A stretch of DNA of 6,521 bases from Coriobacteriales bacterium (lineage in GTDB: Bacteria > Actinomycetota > Coriobacteriia > Coriobacteriales > UBA8131), in NCBI GenBank assembly GCA_031263665.1, contig JAISFJ010000062.1, positions 1 to 6,521 of the forward strand. Direction: 5' to 3'. This document shows positions 1 to 6,070 of this stretch, piece after piece. The notes under the pieces were generated by a model that saw only the letters and a list, made by a program, of their open reading frames with translations, did no database searches and was not told the DNA's origin. Each line of letters starts with the position of its first letter. Position 1 is the first letter of the stretch. The translations under genes and the position numbers were made by a program.

Positions 1-939
1 TTTGTTGTCGGCGTTTTCCGGTTGGATGTTAGCGAAGAGCTCGCTTGTGCCACCGACCTCAAGTACGAAGGGGGCGTTTCCCATGTTGACGTTCTTCGAG
101 CGCAAGTCAACCGAAGTCACCGGCTGATAGACCGTGACCTCGCAGCTGGCAGATACCCCGCTGCCGTCCTGGGCGGTCGCTGTGATGGTGGTGGTGCCAA
201 CAGCCTTAGGCGTCACAACTCCGTTTGCCACCGTCGCGATGGTAGTATCATCGCTTGACCAGCGGAGTATCTTGTTGGTGGCATCTTCGGGTAGCACATG
301 AGCGTTAGGGGTAAGCGTGCCACCAAGAGGAACTGATGCAGCCTCTGGGTCAAGCTCAATTGATTCAACAGGTGTACCCGCCTCATGGCGGGAGACGGTG
401 AAGTCAAGGGTTCGAGGTGTTGTGTCTGTGACACGCGAACTGCCCTGAAGGATGTAGCCAATCTGTTTTACGGCCACACTGTAGAATCCGTCAGGCGTAT
501 CAGGCGTAATGGAGTACTTGAATATCGCAAGGGTACCATCGCCCACTGAGGCTTTTACCGTAGATGCTCCGATACTGAATGAATCGTATGTGGCATAACT
601 GCTTGATAAGAGCTGGCGGTCCGATATGGTCGAATCGGCAAAGATTTCCCCTATGACTATGTCTGCCTTGGTCTTGGTTTTCGTGAATGCCGTTGGAGGC
701 TGCGGGTCCCATATCAGTTCAAGTACCAAGAAACTAATCCCTGGGTTATCGGTGATGTCAACTCTGATTTCTAAGGTATCATCGACAACCTCAGCATTGA
801 TGAGCACATCATCTTCTACGGTAAATTCTCCGTCACTTTCCGCCGCATAGGCAGAAGTACTGAACGGCACAAACGCCAGCAACATGAAAAAGGCAACGAC
901 CGCGATGAGCAGACGTGACCCACGTGTTTTTATCAACAT
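1..939 (-). CDS. Secreted surface protein with cohesin-like and BIG2 (Ig-like) domains, C-terminus cut by window edge
   Basis: The minus frame is open from an ATG at 939 to the left edge (313 codons, no stop), so this is the N-terminal part of a longer protein. The start is backed by GGAGGA placed 7 nt before the ATG. Residues 1-32 form a Sec signal peptide: a basic n-region (KTRGSR), a hydrophobic core (LLIAVVAFFMLLAFV) and a probable cleavage after AYA. Residues about 38-185 resemble a cohesin-type beta domain, with the typical pattern of a DITDNPGISFLVLEL strand followed by WDP. Residues about 190-271 are a BIG2 domain: VESIELDPEAASVPLGG, then WSSDDTTIATV, then GTTTITATA. A second BIG2 copy starts at about 273 (VTSVDLRS) and is cut. 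BIG2 domains are extracellular adhesion or stalk modules, so a surface role is inferred; the ligand is unknown. The anchor would be in the missing C-terminus. A hairpin and 193 bp separate it from the gene upstream, so it is probably transcribed on its own. Confidence 0.88.
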   Translation of the reverse strand, partial: MLIKTRGSRLLIAVVAFFMLLAFVPFSTSAYAAESDGEFTVEDDVLINAEVVDDTLEIRVDITDNPGISFLVLELIWDPQPPTAFTKTKTKADIVIGEIFADSTISDRQLLSSSYATYDSFSIGASTVKASVGDGTLAIFKYSITPDTPDGFYSVAVKQIGYILQGSSRVTDTTPRTLDFTVSRHEAGTPVESIELDPEAASVPLGGTLTPNAHVLPEDATNKILRWSSDDTTIATVANGVVTPKAVGTTTITATAQDGSGVSASCEVTVYQPVTSVDLRSKNVNMGNAPFVLEVGGTSELFANIQPENADNK

Positions 940-1071
940 AAATGTCTCCTCCAAGATTCAAGTTTCCCTTCCATCATGCCGCGCGTAGCATGACAGATTT
1001 AACCGACACCCCCCTTCTTTTGTTCAAACACAACAGCAGTAAACGCCCAATTTTCGCCTATTGTCTAAACA

Positions 1072-1118
1072 TTCAACGAAGACTCTGGTTTTTGAGACAA
1101 CCCAGAATCTTCGTTGAA
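1072..1118 (-). terminator. Long hairpin after the lipoprotein gene, probable terminator
   Basis: Arms at 1072-1088 and 1102-1118 are complementary over 17 bp with a single mismatch (C1083 opposite A1107) and enclose a 13-nt loop. The hairpin begins 15 nt downstream of the stop codon of the minus-strand lipoprotein gene, where a terminator is expected. Only a weak T-rich stretch (TGTTTAG) follows on the minus strand, so it may be a poor intrinsic terminator or may mainly protect the transcript's 3' end. It separates the lipoprotein transcript from the surface-protein gene starting at 939. Confidence 0.6.
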
Positions 1119-1132
1119 CTTTCCTTATGCTT

Positions 1133-2824
1133 TTAATTGAAGGTAGGGTGTTCGTCACTACCTGCAATCCAGCTCTTGTAAGGATTGCCAGCATCCCCTG
1201 CCCATGTATTGAGCAGGCCTAAAAGGTAAACCAAATCATCCGGGTCGCTGTACTCAAAATCTCCGCCTGACTCGCTTTCGTTGTACTCACCGGAGGTATC
1301 GAGGGCTACCACTGTCGTTCCTGTCCGGTAGTAGAGGTAGTCGTTGGTTATGTCCTCGTCAGTCGTATCGACATTGAGTTCACCGATGATTTCTCCGGCG
1401 TTGGTGCCGGTGACCGCGCCGTAGTTGTAGACGTTTGCTGCCGACGCGAACTGGTAACCGACAATGCCGCCCGCGCAGACGCCTGAGACCGCGCCCGCGT
1501 TATAGGAATTCGCGATGAGGCCGAGGGTGATGACTTCCGCGCCTGGTGCATACTTTTGTTGCTGGACGTTGTTCTGGTTGGAGCCCACGAGACCACCGGC
1601 GTTCCAGGTTGAGCTTATGGCGCCGGTGTTTGAGGAGTTGTAGAGCAAACCCTCGTTCTCGCCGACGATGCCGCCCGCTGAGCCGCCTTTAGAGGTATCT
1701 TCATTCGCTTCGCTGTCGCTTGCTGAGCTACTCTGCCTCGCGTTTGACGACGGGCTGGAATCTTGCTCAAAGGTATTTGCGACTGAGGCGGCGTTTGTGC
1801 AGTTGCTGATAATCGGCGTGCTCGCGGGCTTTTCGGTGCCGTCAATTCGGCTGGAGCCCGCGATACCACCGGTGCCTCGAGTCTGCGAGGCGCTGATGGT
1901 GACTCCCTCGTTTTTGCAGTTGTCTATCGTTCCCCAGCTCTCGCCGACGATGCCGCCTACCGAACGCTGGGCAGCGATGCTACCGTCATTGATGGTGAGA
2001 TTGGAGACGCTGGCACCCACATCGACTTTTCCAAACAGCCCAATGTTGTTCTTGATGCTGTCGCCTTTGCTCCACTCGCCAGCATCATGAGCATAATTGA
2101 TGCCGCTAATCGTATATCCGCCACCGTCAAAGAACCCTTTGAAACTGACAGGGACGAGCTTTTCATCTTCTTCAACGGGAGGAGCAGCGCCGCCGCCGAT
2201 GGGCAGCCACTCAAAACCGGAAAGACTCAGGTTGTCGGTAAGGGCAAAGTATTTATCTTCATAGAAATTGCCACCAAACACATCCGCCGCCAGTTGCTGC
2301 AGGTCGCCGACATCGGCAATCTCGTACGGGTCAATTTCTGTACCGCCACCAGTAAAAGTCGGGGTAGCACTGGGCGTCTTAGGCCAGGATATGAAATAGA
2401 CCTCAGCAGCAGAGCTAGCACCAACGATGCTATAGGTGCCATCCCCATTATCAGTAATGGTCAGGGGGTCGCCGCTGGCATCCATACTGTCATCCCACAA
2501 CACGTTCATGCCAGCTGCCGGCTCAACGGAAAACGTCAAATCACCGTTTTCATCGGTACTAGCAGATGTCACAACATTCCCGCCTACCTCAATGGCAGTG
2601 TTCGATGTGTCGAAGGTAATAGTCTGAGCGCCGTTAGTATCCGGCGTGGGCTCTGGCGTGGGCGGGGTGCAAGCACCGAGCGCCATTGCCATCGCTACCA
2701 ACATCGTGAGAATCAGAGACACGGTAAGCGCCCTGCTCCTTATGAATATGCTTTTTTCTCTCTTTTGCGTGACCACCTGGGTTACCGCCTCTCCTTGTTT
2801 TTCCCACCTTTTTAGAAAACTCAC
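1133..2824 (-). CDS. GLUG-repeat surface lipoprotein
   Basis: This predicted exported lipoprotein has 563 residues from the GTG at 2824. Residues 31-52 form a hydrophobic segment ending in the lipobox LGAC, so Cys52 would be lipidated. A Thr/Pro-rich linker (TPPTPEPTPDT) and a beta-rich domain (about 66-148) follow. Residues 159-245 are the module usual at the front of GLUG proteins (TEIDPYEIADVGDLQQLA, then FKGFFDGGGYTISGI). About five GLUG-like repeats follow: GGIVGESWGTIDNC (290), GGIAGS (319), GGIVGENEG (384), GGLVGS (410) and GGIVGY (452). A Ser-rich insert lies at about 352-381. The C-terminus (LLGLLNTWAG, then SWIAGSDEHPTFN) is also typical of the family. GLUG modules occur in bacterial surface and adhesion proteins; substrate and partner are unknown. 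The start is uncertain. GTG 2824 has AAGGA only 2 nt away and gives a 30-residue n-region; GTG 2776 gives a more normal signal peptide. The best ribosome site belongs to an ATG at 2857 that is stopped in frame. Confidence 0.88.
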   Translation of the reverse strand: MSFLKRWEKQGEAVTQVVTQKREKSIFIRSRALTVSLILTMLVAMAMALGACTPPTPEPTPDTNGAQTITFDTSNTAIEVGGNVVTSASTDENGDLTFSVEPAAGMNVLWDDSMDASGDPLTITDNGDGTYSIVGASSAAEVYFISWPKTPSATPTFTGGGTEIDPYEIADVGDLQQLAADVFGGNFYEDKYFALTDNLSLSGFEWLPIGGGAAPPVEEDEKLVPVSFKGFFDGGGYTISGINYAHDAGEWSKGDSIKNNIGLFGKVDVGASVSNLTINDGSIAAQRSVGGIVGESWGTIDNCKNEGVTISASQTRGTGGIAGSSRIDGTEKPASTPIISNCTNAASVANTFEQDSSPSSNARQSSSASDSEANEDTSKGGSAGGIVGENEGLLYNSSNTGAISSTWNAGGLVGSNQNNVQQQKYAPGAEVITLGLIANSYNAGAVSGVCAGGIVGYQFASAANVYNYGAVTGTNAGEIIGELNVDTTDEDITNDYLYYRTGTTVVALDTSGEYNESESGGDFEYSDPDDLVYLLGLLNTWAGDAGNPYKSWIAGSDEHPTFN

Positions 2825-2845
2825 AATCCTTGCTAAAAGCTGCTT

Positions 2846-2876
2846 TTATGGCGACATGGCTCTCGCCTCCTTCCCC
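2846..2876 (-). promoter_or_regulatory. Perfect ribosome site plus ATG-TCG-CCA-TAA minicistron in frame with the lipoprotein gene
   Basis: On the minus strand GGGGAAGGAGG (2866-2876) sits 8 nt before an ATG at 2857, ideal spacing and the strongest ribosome site near this gene. The frame is ATG, TCG, CCA, then TAA at 2846-2848. It is the same frame as the downstream lipoprotein, which is open from just after this TAA; its first usable start is the GTG 33 nt after the ATG. Two readings are possible: a nonsense change (one base from CAA, AAA or GAA) that removed the native start, or a real minimal leader whose termination feeds ribosomes to the GTG. Confidence 0.55.
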
Positions 2877-3003
2877 GTGAGTTTATGAGTAAGCGCATTG
2901 TTCATTTCCTTCGTATCCTACCCGTCCGTCGTACGTAAAGTCCCTTTTCCCAAACAACCGCCTACGCGCCTACTCAAACGATAGCTTCCACTTCTAACAT
3001 TAA

Positions 3004-3050
3004 ACTTGACTAAAAATAATAATCCAGACTCCAATACCATGGAGTCAAGT
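3004..3050 (-). repeat. Overlapping, mutually exclusive inverted repeats at the head of the lipoprotein leader
   Basis: GACTCCA (3027-3033) pairs with TGGAGTC (3040-3046) around a 6-nt loop, a 7-bp hairpin. ACTTGACT (3004-3011) is also the exact reverse complement of AGTCAAGT (3043-3050). Both pairings use bases 3043-3046, so the leader RNA could form one or the other but not both. On the minus strand the short hairpin is followed by the T-rich TTATTATTTTT. It lies immediately downstream of the predicted start site, where an operator or attenuator would act. The sequence alone does not show which, or whether it functions. Confidence 0.4.
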
Positions 3051-3060
3051 ATTATGCCTT

Positions 3061-3089
3061 AACATAGACCATATAAGTCACTTTGTCAA
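3061..3089 (-). promoter_or_regulatory. Sigma-70-type promoter for the lipoprotein gene
   Basis: Read on the minus strand, a perfect TTGACA (3084-3089) is followed after exactly 17 nt by TATGTT (3061-3066), which keeps the key T1, A2 and T6 of a -10 box. Transcription would begin near 3053-3055, giving a leader of about 200-230 nt before the lipoprotein start. No other promoter of this quality lies upstream of that gene. Confidence 0.55.
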
Positions 3090-3157
3090 GACAAGAATGA
3101 CAGAAAAAACACTAATCTTAACCAAGGATGTTTTTGAGTTTTTTAGCCTCTTAAAAA

Positions 3158-3247
3158 GGGACGGCACCGTTTTGTCACACACGATGTAAACAGCACTGCT
3201 CCCCTGATGCCACCTTAACCGTAGACAGAGAACCGTCCCCTGTCTAC
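3158..3247. repeat. REPIN-like composite inverted repeat, possible formate dehydrogenase terminator
   Basis: GGGACGG (3158-3164) and CCGTCCC (3233-3239) are exact inverted copies bounding an 82-bp unit. Overlapping its end, GTAGACAG (3221-3228) and CTGTCTAC (3240-3247) form a perfect 8-bp stem around an 11-nt loop. Two REP-like units in opposite orientation is the architecture of REPINs, short non-coding repeats mobilised by REP-associated Y1 transposases; the assignment is by architecture only. On the minus strand CCGTCCC is followed directly by TTTTT, so the closed hairpin could also end the dehydrogenase transcript. No transposase gene is in the window. Confidence 0.5.
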
Positions 3248-3254
3248 TACCGTC

Positions 3255-3295
3255 GCACGCCGTATGTTTGCCTCCAAGGTAAGCGCAAGGCGTGC
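3255..3295. repeat. Inverted repeat downstream of formate dehydrogenase
   Basis: GCACGCC (3255-3261) pairs with GGCGTGC (3289-3295), and an inner TTGC (3268-3271) pairs with GCAA (3285-3288), giving a two-part stem with a one-sided bulge. It adjoins the REPIN-like unit and may be part of the same repeat cluster or an RNA-stabilising hairpin. Confidence 0.4.
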
Positions 3296-3340
3296 TCTCT
3301 AAGGTTGCGAAGTTGGGCAAAGAGAAAGGGCGCCCAATTC

Positions 3341-3368
3341 GCTGGATTCTCGCTTCGCAAGAATGACG
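3341..3368. repeat. Short palindromic repeat of the GTCATTC...GAATCCA type
   Basis: ATTCTCGC (3346-3353), TTC, then GCAAGAAT (3357-3364) form an 8-bp stem with one G-T-type mismatch and a 3-nt loop. On the minus strand it reads CGTCATTCTTGC, GAA, GCGAGAATCCAGC. Dispersed repeats with a GTCATTC-stem-GAATCCA frame are common in bacterial intergenic DNA, which suggests this is one copy of a genomic repeat family. No second copy is in the window. Confidence 0.45.
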
Positions 3369-3431
3369 TTATGGGGCACCCACTCGACTCAACGTAAGAA
3401 AGGCTGATAAATTTTAGACAGTGACCGTGAC

Positions 3432-5636
3432 TCAGGCGGTAACTGGGTCGGCTTGTCGTGCGGGCGCCTGCTTTGGCGCCTGGTTCTGAGCTTGGGCCTC
3501 CTGATACAGACGGGCTTTCAAATCCATGTAAAGCTCCTGCAAATGGCGCTCGGCCCAAAGCTGGTCGTCGATGCCCTCAAGCTGACAGGCGCTGAACTTG
3601 TCCTCGGGGGTACCTGACAATGGGTCGGTCTGATGCATGGTCAAATCGTTGCACTTCCCAATCCACCACTGATACGTCATGTAGAGGCATCCCTTGTTGC
3701 AGCGGTCGGTGACATCGGCGCGACTGAGAACTTTGCCACGTCGCGAGTATACCCACACGAGCTGGTCTTGCTCGATGCCGCGCGCCTCGGCGTCGTCAGG
3801 ATGAACCGACACGTAGCCAGGCTCCTCCGCCAACGAACTGAGCGCCTTGCAGTTGCCAGTCATGGAGCGACAGGAATAATGCCCGACCTCCCGGACGGTG
3901 CAGAGCACCAGTGGGTACTCCTCATCGGGAAGCTCCGTCGGCGTGATGTAGTCATGGGCAATCAGCAGCATCTTACCATCCGGCTTGTTAAACTTGCCTC
4001 CGAGATAGAGGTTGGGAGAACCGGGATGGTCCTCAGTTGGAATCGGCCACTGCGCATATCCGACACCCTCCATGCGCTCGTAGGTCGCCCCCGCGAAGTT
4101 TGGACAGAGCGAGCGGATTTCATCCCATATCTCTTTGGTATTGTTATAGTGCATGGAATAGCCCATACGGGTTGAGAGGTCGGCGAATATCTCCCAGTCG
4201 TGGCGACACTCGCCCTTAGGTGGCACCGCGGCGGTAAAGCGCTGGAAGGTGCGGTCGGATGCTGTAAAGACGCCGTCGTGTTCTCCCCAAGATGTGCCGG
4301 GAAACACCACATCGGCAAGCGCGGTAGTCTGAGTCATGAAGATATCCTGGCTGATAAAGAACTCGAGGCTCTCCAAAGTCTCCTTCATGTCGCCGGAATC
4401 GGGCTCGGTTTGCAGCGGGTCCTCACCAAAGTTGTAAAATGCCTTGATTTTTCCTTCTTTCACGCCATGGGGCACATCGGTGAGCTTAAATCCAGGCTCC
4501 AACAAAAGCTGCTCCACCGGGACATTCCAGGCCTTGGCGAACTTCTCGCGCATGGCTGGGTCCTCGACCTTTTGGTAGCCAGGATACAAGCTCGGCCACA
4601 TTCCCATATCGCAACTTCCCTGCACGTTGTTCTGACCGCGAACCGGAGCCAAGCCGCAGTTGGGGCGGCCTATCTGATTGGTTATCGTGGCCAGGGCCGC
4701 TATGGTGTGGACGGTCTTGACGCCTTGTTTTTGCTGGGTTACCCCCATGCCCCATCCGATGATGGAATTTTCGGCCGTGGCATACATGCGGATGGCCTCG
4801 CGCGCAAGTTTCGGGTCGATGCCGGTGATGTCTTGTGTCGCCTCGGGCGTGTAGTTTTTGATGGTCTCCCACCATTCATCGAAGCCATGGGAGTGCCCAT
4901 CGATGAACTGCTTGTCGATGAGGCCCTCGGTGACCGCGATATTGCAAAACGTATTCATCATCGCGAGGTTGCTGCCATTTTTAAGAGGAAGGTACAAATC
5001 GGCGATTCGCGCGGTTTCGATAACGCGGGGGTCTGCGACGATGATTTTGGCACCCTTCTCCTTAGCCTTCACTATCCGGCGAGACACGATTGGATGCGAG
5101 GCCGAAGGGTTGTATCCGAAGAGGAATACGCAGTCCGCGTTTTCCATCTGCGGGATGGAAACGGTCATGGCGCCGCTGCCGACGGTATCCATCAAACCGA
5201 TGACCGAAGGGCCGTGACAGGTTCGCGCGCAGTTATCTATGTTGTTGTTGCCAATACAAGCCCGAGTAAACTTCTGCATGACATAGTTTGCCTCGTTACC
5301 CGGACCACGAGACGAACCGGTAAGCATGATGGATTGCGGACCATACTGCTTTTTGATACGGGAAAGATTCTCAGCCGTAAAATTAAGGGCCTCATCCCAT
5401 GACACCCGCTCCAGAGGAGCGCCTTTCGTACGCCGTATCATAGGGTGCAAGATACGGGGAACGAGTATATTGGTATCGTTGATAAAATCAAATCCATAAT
5501 AACCCTTGAGGCAAAGCTCTCCCTCATTGGTTATCCCATCAAGGGGCTCAACCCCCACAACTTCTCCATTTTCCGTCAACAAATTGAGTTTGCAGCCTGC
5601 TCCGCAATAAGGACAAACCGCCCATGCTTTCTCCAT
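3432..5636 (-). CDS. fdhF: Formate dehydrogenase catalytic subunit, FdhF (FDH-H) type, cysteine variant
   Basis: This 734-residue molybdopterin oxidoreductase predicted to oxidise formate to CO2 starts at ATG 5636, with AGGAGG 6 nt upstream. It matches E. coli FdhF position for position. Cys8, Cys11, Cys15 (CPYCGAGC) and Cys42 bind the 4Fe-4S cluster, and Lys44 (CLKG) lies on the electron path. NCARTCHGPSV carries the metal ligand at 140 with catalytic His141. PVRGQNNVQG carries Arg333. REVGHYSCRSMTGNC (about 582-596) and MTYQWWIG (653-660) lie in the C-terminal bis-MGD-binding domain (about 575-690). Residue 140 is Cys (codon TGT at 5217-5219) instead of the selenocysteine of the E. coli enzyme. 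No twin-arginine signal is present, so it should be cytoplasmic. A Gln/Ala/Pro-rich tail (about 711-734) goes beyond the conserved core. No iron-sulfur subunit or hydrogenase gene lies beside it, so its electron acceptor is unknown. It appears monocistronic and divergent from the membrane protein at 6195. Confidence 0.95.
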   Translation of the reverse strand: MEKAWAVCPYCGAGCKLNLLTENGEVVGVEPLDGITNEGELCLKGYYGFDFINDTNILVPRILHPMIRRTKGAPLERVSWDEALNFTAENLSRIKKQYGPQSIMLTGSSRGPGNEANYVMQKFTRACIGNNNIDNCARTCHGPSVIGLMDTVGSGAMTVSIPQMENADCVFLFGYNPSASHPIVSRRIVKAKEKGAKIIVADPRVIETARIADLYLPLKNGSNLAMMNTFCNIAVTEGLIDKQFIDGHSHGFDEWWETIKNYTPEATQDITGIDPKLAREAIRMYATAENSIIGWGMGVTQQKQGVKTVHTIAALATITNQIGRPNCGLAPVRGQNNVQGSCDMGMWPSLYPGYQKVEDPAMREKFAKAWNVPVEQLLLEPGFKLTDVPHGVKEGKIKAFYNFGEDPLQTEPDSGDMKETLESLEFFISQDIFMTQTTALADVVFPGTSWGEHDGVFTASDRTFQRFTAAVPPKGECRHDWEIFADLSTRMGYSMHYNNTKEIWDEIRSLCPNFAGATYERMEGVGYAQWPIPTEDHPGSPNLYLGGKFNKPDGKMLLIAHDYITPTELPDEEYPLVLCTVREVGHYSCRSMTGNCKALSSLAEEPGYVSVHPDDAEARGIEQDQLVWVYSRRGKVLSRADVTDRCNKGCLYMTYQWWIGKCNDLTMHQTDPLSGTPEDKFSACQLEGIDDQLWAERHLQELYMDLKARLYQEAQAQNQAPKQAPARQADPVTA

Positions 5637-5642
5637 CGATTA

Positions 5643-5648
5643 CCTCCT
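5643..5648 (-). promoter_or_regulatory. Consensus ribosome binding site of the formate dehydrogenase gene
   Basis: AGGAGG on the minus strand lies 6 nt (TAATCG) before the ATG at 5636, which fixes that start. A weak -10-like TACTAT (around 5690) lies about 50 nt further upstream, but no matching -35 box is seen. Confidence 0.85.
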
Positions 5649-5676
5649 AGGTTCTCAAAATCTACCTTATCCAAAT

Positions 5677-5863
5677 CTGATACTTTGCTATAGTAGTGTT
5701 GCGCGGTGGTGCCCTTGTCCCCTGATACGGGGACACTTCAAATTAATTTTATGGCATAGTGAATAAAAACTTTCCGCCGCACTTCATTGATGTAACCTGA
5801 TAGGGGTATACTTTCTTCATGGATTTTTATCGGATTATCGTAGTAGCGTGAGATGTACCTGAT
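5677..5863. repeat. Repeated (C)CTGAT(A) motifs in one orientation upstream of formate dehydrogenase
   Basis: On the plus strand the motif occurs as TCTGATAC (5676-5683), CCTGATAC (5721-5728), CCTGATAG (5796-5803) and CCTGATGA (5858-5865). The middle two extend into a longer imperfect match, CCTGATACGGGGACACTT against CCTGATAGGGGTATACTT. Start-to-start distances are about 45, 75 and 62 bp. Repeated same-strand sites ahead of a gene suggest an activator or repressor array, although the second copy lies inside a palindrome that may be a mobile repeat. Confidence 0.35.
5716..5735. repeat. Palindrome TGTCCCC-N6-GGGGACA upstream of formate dehydrogenase
   Basis: A perfect 7-bp inverted repeat (5716-5722 and 5729-5735) encloses TGATAC, about 80 nt before the dehydrogenase start. 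It could be an operator, but its GTCCCC/GGGGAC arms and the shared TCCCCTGAT string (also at 3200-3208 beyond the other end of the gene) also fit a REP-type repeat. The sequence does not decide between these. Confidence 0.5.
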
Positions 5864-6070
5864 GACCCCATCACTGCAAAACATAAGCACTGGTATCTTG
5901 GCTATTTGGAAAAATACCCTGTTTTGGGGACAGCGGCAGCATCATAAAATGAGAAAATCCTCATCTGGGAATTGCGAGGGTACCAAAAATGCCCTTCTTT
6001 TCCGGGACACCTTTGGATGGTATGCAAGAGGTTTTTAGGGGCTACTAGGAAAGTGATGACTAAATGCTGC

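Larger units (their letters stand above)
2858..3431. other. Long structured spacer between lipoprotein and formate dehydrogenase genes
   Basis: No gene is supported in this stretch. The half nearer the lipoprotein (2858-3090) is its minus-strand promoter and leader, including a short direct repeat CGCCTAC at 2959-2965 and 2967-2973. I recognised no known riboswitch class there. The other half (about 3120-3431) follows the dehydrogenase stop codon and holds a string of REP-like inverted repeats (3158-3247, 3255-3295, 3346-3364) and the 8-bp palindrome GGGCGCCC at 3328-3335. Small open frames crossing these repeats lack ribosome sites and recognisable domains. Confidence 0.6.

Noticed and set aside
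974..993. TCATGC/GCATGA 6-bp hairpin in the leader of the cohesin-like gene
   Set aside because: The stem is short with an 8-nt loop and there is no supporting context; likely chance.
2087..2815. 242-codon plus-strand frame (and a 140-codon one at 1668-2090)
   Set aside because: Both are antisense shadows of the GLUG lipoprotein gene, with no recognisable protein features.
2917..3039. 40-codon leader peptide frame (ATG in the loop of the leader hairpin, minus strand)
   Set aside because: It has no ribosome site, and the composition gives no sign of a regulatory codon run.
3078..3320. 80-codon minus frame between lipoprotein and dehydrogenase genes
   Set aside because: It runs through the REP-like inverted repeats and the lipoprotein promoter, with no ribosome site or domain.
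4200..5402. 400-codon open frame on the plus strand
   Set aside because: It is antisense to the formate dehydrogenase, whose protein matches a known family along its whole length; this frame has no ribosome site or domain.
5695..5716. Possible sigma-54 site upstream of formate dehydrogenase (GGGCACCACCGCGCAAC on the minus strand), as for E. coli fdhF
   Set aside because: The spacing from GG to the next GC is two bases too short and the TTGC element is absent.
5853..6038. 61-codon plus frame in the divergent spacer
   Set aside because: There is no ribosome site before the ATG, no domain, and an overlapping minus frame is equally long.
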